Source: an uncultured Clostridia bacterium (GTDB taxonomy: Bacteria > Bacillota > Clostridia > Christensenellales > Borkfalkiaceae). From it: a DNA stretch of 64,000 nucleotides. Both the position numbers and the translations under genes were made by a program. Positions within the stretch are counted from its first letter, which is position 1, and each line of letters starts with the position of its first letter. Below, in pieces: positions 61,862-64,000 of this stretch. The notes below the pieces were generated by a model. The model was not told the origin of the DNA. It saw nothing but the letters and a program-made list of their open reading frames with translations, and made no database searches. The DNA lies in assembly GCA_947088135.1 (NCBI GenBank), contig CAMUFJ010000001.1, positions 32,363 to 96,362 of the forward strand. Reading direction: 5' to 3'.

Positions 61862-62379
61862 AGCTTCTCCACTCCTATAATGTATTTATAGAGCCGTTCA
61901 AGCTTATCGTAATAAATCGCATCTTTTATCTGCAACTCCATTTGATACTGCTTAAATATTTTTTCCCCTCCATAAGCACCTGATCTTTTCCAACGATCAT
62001 ACTCCGTATACTTGTTATCCCTGCTTTGCCGAGCTTCTGCTATTTGCTCAAAAATTCTTTCAAAATTATCGGAAATAAAATGTCCGCCAAGCTCAATGTC
62101 TCTTGCCTTAGTTTCATTGCTACGGGCATACTTATTTAAAAGTTCAATAATTGCTTCTTTGAGGAATTTTGGTTTTTTGATTATCATCAACTCATCAAAT
62201 TCAATGCCATGCTCCTTACAAAAAGTATCGAATATATTTTCTTTTAACGTTTGCGGGCTATGAATACCTTTTTCCCATTTATTGATAGTTACATAATCGA
62301 TATTCAGTTGTTCTGCCAATTCCGATTGCGTCAAACGCAATTTTTTCCGCACATACAAAACTTTATCTTTAAATTCCAT
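61858..62379 (-). CDS. XRE-family transcriptional regulator
   Basis: 173 residues. The N-terminal Cro/CI helix-turn-helix (about 8-60; LTQSELAEQLNIDYVTINKWEKG) is followed by a helical region of about 110 residues with no recognised sensor domain. The ribosome site is GGAGG. It lies 2 bases after the 299-residue unknown gene and upstream of the DUF4313-like gene in one operon. It probably controls this cargo operon or element transfer. Confidence 0.8.
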   Translation of the reverse strand: MEFKDKVLYVRKKLRLTQSELAEQLNIDYVTINKWEKGIHSPQTLKENIFDTFCKEHGIEFDELMIIKKPKFLKEAIIELLNKYARSNETKARDIELGGHFISDNFERIFEQIAEARQSRDNKYTEYDRWKRSGAYGGEKIFKQYQMELQIKDAIYYDKLERLYKYIIGVEKL

Positions 62380-62381
62380 TT

Positions 62382-63281
62382 TTAACTGACCTCCACAAAA
62401 TACTTACTCAAAGACTTGATAAAGTCCGTTTTCATTTGTGCTTTTTCATTTTCTTCTTCTGAAAGTCTTTGGGAAATAATTTCCTTTGCATCTTCTGCGA
62501 CGGTTTGGATCGCCGCAACCGCTGAATTTATTTCTTTGTCTTTGGGTGCGTCGTCGTGTTCGGGATAAAACTTCATGCTTTGTAATATCTTTTCCACACG
62601 ATTTTGGGCGAGGAATATATTCAAATACTCCTTTTCGAGAAGTTTTATATTGTAACCGTACTTTTGGATGAGCGCCAAAACCGTAGCTTGATCATCGGCT
62701 TTGATGTTGCCTAAAATTGTTACGCCGTGGGAGCCGATACGCCGTTTCGTATCGAGCTCAGGAGAATAAAACCAACTGCCTTTTTCCTTTCCGATAACGT
62801 AAACTGTTTTTTCAATCCGATTGCCTTGTAATATCTTCTGCCTGTTTCCCTCTATCCCGTCATAATAAATATCAATTTGGGCGACAACAAGCTTTGCATC
62901 CGATAAATCTATATTTTGATAAAGTGCATATAACTCTTCGGCGGTATACTTAAAACGTCTATAACGCTTTCCCTTTTCTCGATTTTCCGTCATCACCGCC
63001 TCATAAATCTGATTATTGTCGCGATCAAGGCGGTAAGTTATATTGTTTTCAAGCTCTTTTGTAAAAAGCGGCTTCGCGTTATTAAACAAACGACCATTTT
63101 CGTCATGCTCCCAATCTACTTCCTTAGCTTCAATCTGAACCGTGTAACCTTCGGGAACATTCGCCCATTCGGGCAATCTGAATACATAGCGTACCGCGAA
63201 AGGATCATAGTCACCGCCATAACCGAATTTAGTATATCTTTCCAAGCGAATAAGATATTTTTTATCGATTAGCAATTCCAT
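62382..63281 (-). CDS. unknown cargo protein, 299 residues
   Basis: A soluble, charged protein. The first about 190 residues look beta-rich (YLIRLERYTKFGYGG; YVFRLPEWANVPEGYTVQIEA), with two Lys/Arg-rich strands. A helical region with EKEYLNIFLAQNRVEKI follows, and the C-terminus is helical and charged. No signal, membrane segment or catalytic motif is evident. The ATG at 63281 follows GAGGAGGT; the longer frame begins inside array 7. It heads a three-gene operon with the XRE regulator and the DUF4313-like gene. Function unknown. Confidence 0.7.
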   Translation of the reverse strand: MELLIDKKYLIRLERYTKFGYGGDYDPFAVRYVFRLPEWANVPEGYTVQIEAKEVDWEHDENGRLFNNAKPLFTKELENNITYRLDRDNNQIYEAVMTENREKGKRYRRFKYTAEELYALYQNIDLSDAKLVVAQIDIYYDGIEGNRQKILQGNRIEKTVYVIGKEKGSWFYSPELDTKRRIGSHGVTILGNIKADDQATVLALIQKYGYNIKLLEKEYLNIFLAQNRVEKILQSMKFYPEHDDAPKDKEINSAVAAIQTVAEDAKEIISQRLSEEENEKAQMKTDFIKSLSKYFVEVS

Positions 63282-63302
63282 GTCTACCTCCTCACCCAAA
63301 AA

Positions 63303-63356
63303 ACTTGTTTTAACTTGCAAAACAAGTTTTTACTTGTTTTTACTTGTTTTTGCTTG
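63303..63356. repeat. ACTTG array 7 (6 boxes), the longest
   Basis: Box starts: ACTTG 63303, ACTTG 63313, CAAGT 63323, ACTTG 63332, ACTTG 63342, GCTTG 63352. Spacing is 10,10,9,10,10. It lies 21 bases upstream of the 299-residue gene and carries the stop of the membrane-peptide gene (63330-63332). Confidence 0.88.
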
Positions 63357-63578
63357 TAAAATCGCAAACCCGACGGCAAGCCATATCGTACAGAAAACGC
63401 ACAAGATAACGGTGCATATTCCCCAAAGCTCGATTATCCGCTCCCAGCCATGCTCGTCCACCGCATACAAAATACTGCCGCCCATAATATATACAAGGAG
63501 AGAAAGAACGATAAAGAGCTTTGGAGCGAACGTACACGCGAGCCGCATCCGCGTCATGGGTTTTCTATTCCTTCTCAT
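63330..63578 (-). CDS. 82-residue two-helix membrane protein
   Basis: A basic N-terminus (MRRNRKPMTRMRL) is followed by two hydrophobic helices (about 17-37 and 48-72). Its last residues KTSKNK are encoded by ACTTG array 7. The ATG at 63578 follows AAGGAGG; the longer frame reads attR and tRNA sequence antisense and is rejected. It is the gene nearest the right end, first in the minus-strand order. Function unknown. Confidence 0.65.
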   Translation of the reverse strand: MRRNRKPMTRMRLACTFAPKLFIVLSLLVYIMGGSILYAVDEHGWERIIELWGICTVILCVFCTIWLAVGFAILQAKTSKNK

Positions 63579-63702
63579 TTTGACCTCCTTATTTTTTACA
63601 TAAAAAACGGACTCCTTATCGGAGTCCGTAAAAATCTGCAAATGAAATATGTATAAATTTGTTGTTATGATATAACTTATCGATGCTGAGTGAAGCGGGA
63701 GA

Positions 63703-63746
63703 AAAACCGTAGGTTGCGTGTTCGAATCGCGTCTCCCCTGCCAAAA
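63703..63746. repeat. attR core, 44-base direct repeat
   Basis: Identical to 30046-30089: the 3' half of tRNA-Trp from the anticodon-loop end through CCA and three A residues, with no 5' half beside it. Confidence 0.95.
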
Positions 63747-63782
63747 AATCACATATCGCTTTTGCGGTGTGTGATTTTTTAT
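63742..63782 (+). terminator. original chromosomal terminator of tRNA-Trp
   Basis: AATCACATATCGC pairs with GCGGTGTGTGATT around TTTT, and a T run follows. It abuts attR, so before insertion it would have ended the tRNA-Trp transcript. Confidence 0.8.
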
Positions 63783-63876
63783 ATTTTAGCATTTTTTTCA
63801 ACTTCCGTCAAGCTTTGATATTCTAAAAAAAGAACCTCCGCATAAGGGTATCTGTTATAAGGATTTCCTTGTGGCA

Positions 63877-63915
63877 AAAAAAGCGCACTATCTTCGCTTG
63901 CGAAGTATAGTGCGT
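63877..63915 (-). terminator. terminator of a gene to the right of the window
   Basis: CGCACTAT-TTCG (63884-63896) pairs with CGAA-TATAGTGCG (63901-63914) with a small bulge. The minus strand continues with seven U residues, so it serves a minus-strand gene beyond 64000. Confidence 0.7.
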
Positions 63916-64000
63916 TATACTTTTTCGTTTAACATTTGTAACGAAAAATTGAAATTTATCTTACTTGTTTTTCCATTACATAATTAGTCAAGGCAATTCT

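Larger units (their letters stand above)
30046..63746. mobile_element. integrative and conjugative element in tRNA-Trp
   Basis: About 33.7 kb bounded by a perfect 44-base direct repeat. It encodes integration (tyrosine integrase beside the left end), mobilisation (MobL relaxase, RHH accessory protein, oriT candidate), type IV secretion (VirB4, VirB6-like, VirB2-like, VirD4-like), replication/maintenance (initiator-like protein, primase, SSB-like, ParA/RHH), a methylase-helicase, a giant surface protein and small cargo genes. Nearly all genes lie on the minus strand, transcribed toward the left end. No peptidoglycan hydrolase, VirB8 or topoisomerase was recognised, so autonomy of transfer is uncertain. 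Confidence 0.93.
63579..64000. other. right end of the element and flanking chromosome
   Basis: No gene seen. It holds a short stretch upstream of the membrane-peptide gene, attR (63703), the displaced tRNA-Trp terminator (63744) and a minus-strand terminator (63877). A single ACTTG at 63963 outside the element is probably chance. Confidence 0.7.

Noticed and set aside
63303..63356. CRISPR array
   Set aside because: The ACTTG boxes are only 5 bases with A/T spacers of fixed composition; no long direct repeats, no varied spacers and no cas genes.
63579..63752. N-terminal extension of the 82-residue membrane protein frame
   Set aside because: Same antisense-tRNA signature over attR; a strong ribosome site sits before the internal ATG at 63578.
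63963..63967. ACTTG box outside the element
   Set aside because: Single pentamer without periodic neighbours; expected by chance.

Overview
The window looks like chromosome of an anaerobic member of the Clostridia, plausibly an uncultured gut lineage. The grounds are consensus sigma-A promoters, a Gram-positive LexA box, a two-subunit glgC/glgD glycogen operon, an IspH-ribosomal protein S1 fusion, and a sodium-pumping biotin-dependent decarboxylase operon. No species can be named from sequence alone. The window divides into a housekeeping block (1-30011) and one integrated conjugative element (ICE, about 30046-63746), followed by about 250 bases of flanking chromosome.

Housekeeping block, almost all on the minus strand. 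It holds lexA (cut by the window edge), a tiny cysteine-rich protein, hflX and a Xer-like tyrosine recombinase. Next come the glycogen operon glgB-glgC-glgD-glgA-glgP plus a GH13 glucosidase, then murC, a cold-shock protein and htpG. A chorismate mutase-cytidylate kinase fusion, plsC and the ispH-rpsA fusion form one operon behind a clear promoter, with a BaiN/HI0933-type flavoprotein next to it. A five-gene decarboxylase operon follows (acyl-CoA carboxyltransferase, gamma subunit, biotin carrier, beta sodium pump, oxaloacetate/pyruvate-type carboxyltransferase). The block ends with a TVP38/TMEM64 membrane protein, rnhA and tRNA-Trp.

The ICE is inserted in the 3' half of tRNA-Trp. A 44-base perfect direct repeat (30046-30089 and 63703-63746) marks its ends, and the tRNA at the left end is intact. 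The element encodes a tyrosine integrase, a replication-initiator-like protein, VirB4, VirB6-like, VirB2-like and VirD4-like type IV secretion parts, a tandem OB-fold ssDNA-binding protein, a MobL-type relaxase with a ribbon-helix-helix (RHH) accessory protein, and a palindrome-rich oriT candidate. It also carries a 2.6-kilo-residue leucine-rich/Ig-like surface protein, a 2-kilo-residue methylase-helicase, ParA with an RHH partner, a Prim-Pol-like primase, and a short cargo block of unknown proteins.

The most interesting signal is a family of seven arrays of the pentamer ACTTG or its complement, spaced about 10 bases apart. Six lie 21-40 bases upstream of element start codons; the seventh is farther from its gene. 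Four genes take their stop codons from inside the arrays. Together with a ParA gene and a 78-residue RHH protein this resembles a ParF/ParG or ParA/omega system whose centromere-like boxes are spread over the element as operators. Other notable signals are a convergent small-RNA/small-peptide locus resembling a type I toxin-antitoxin unit, two tRNA-like structures inside the element, a TnpV-like gene lying in another frame within the methylase-helicase gene, a three-copy DNA repeat shared by two unrelated genes, and two genes whose promoters place transcription start exactly on the ATG.
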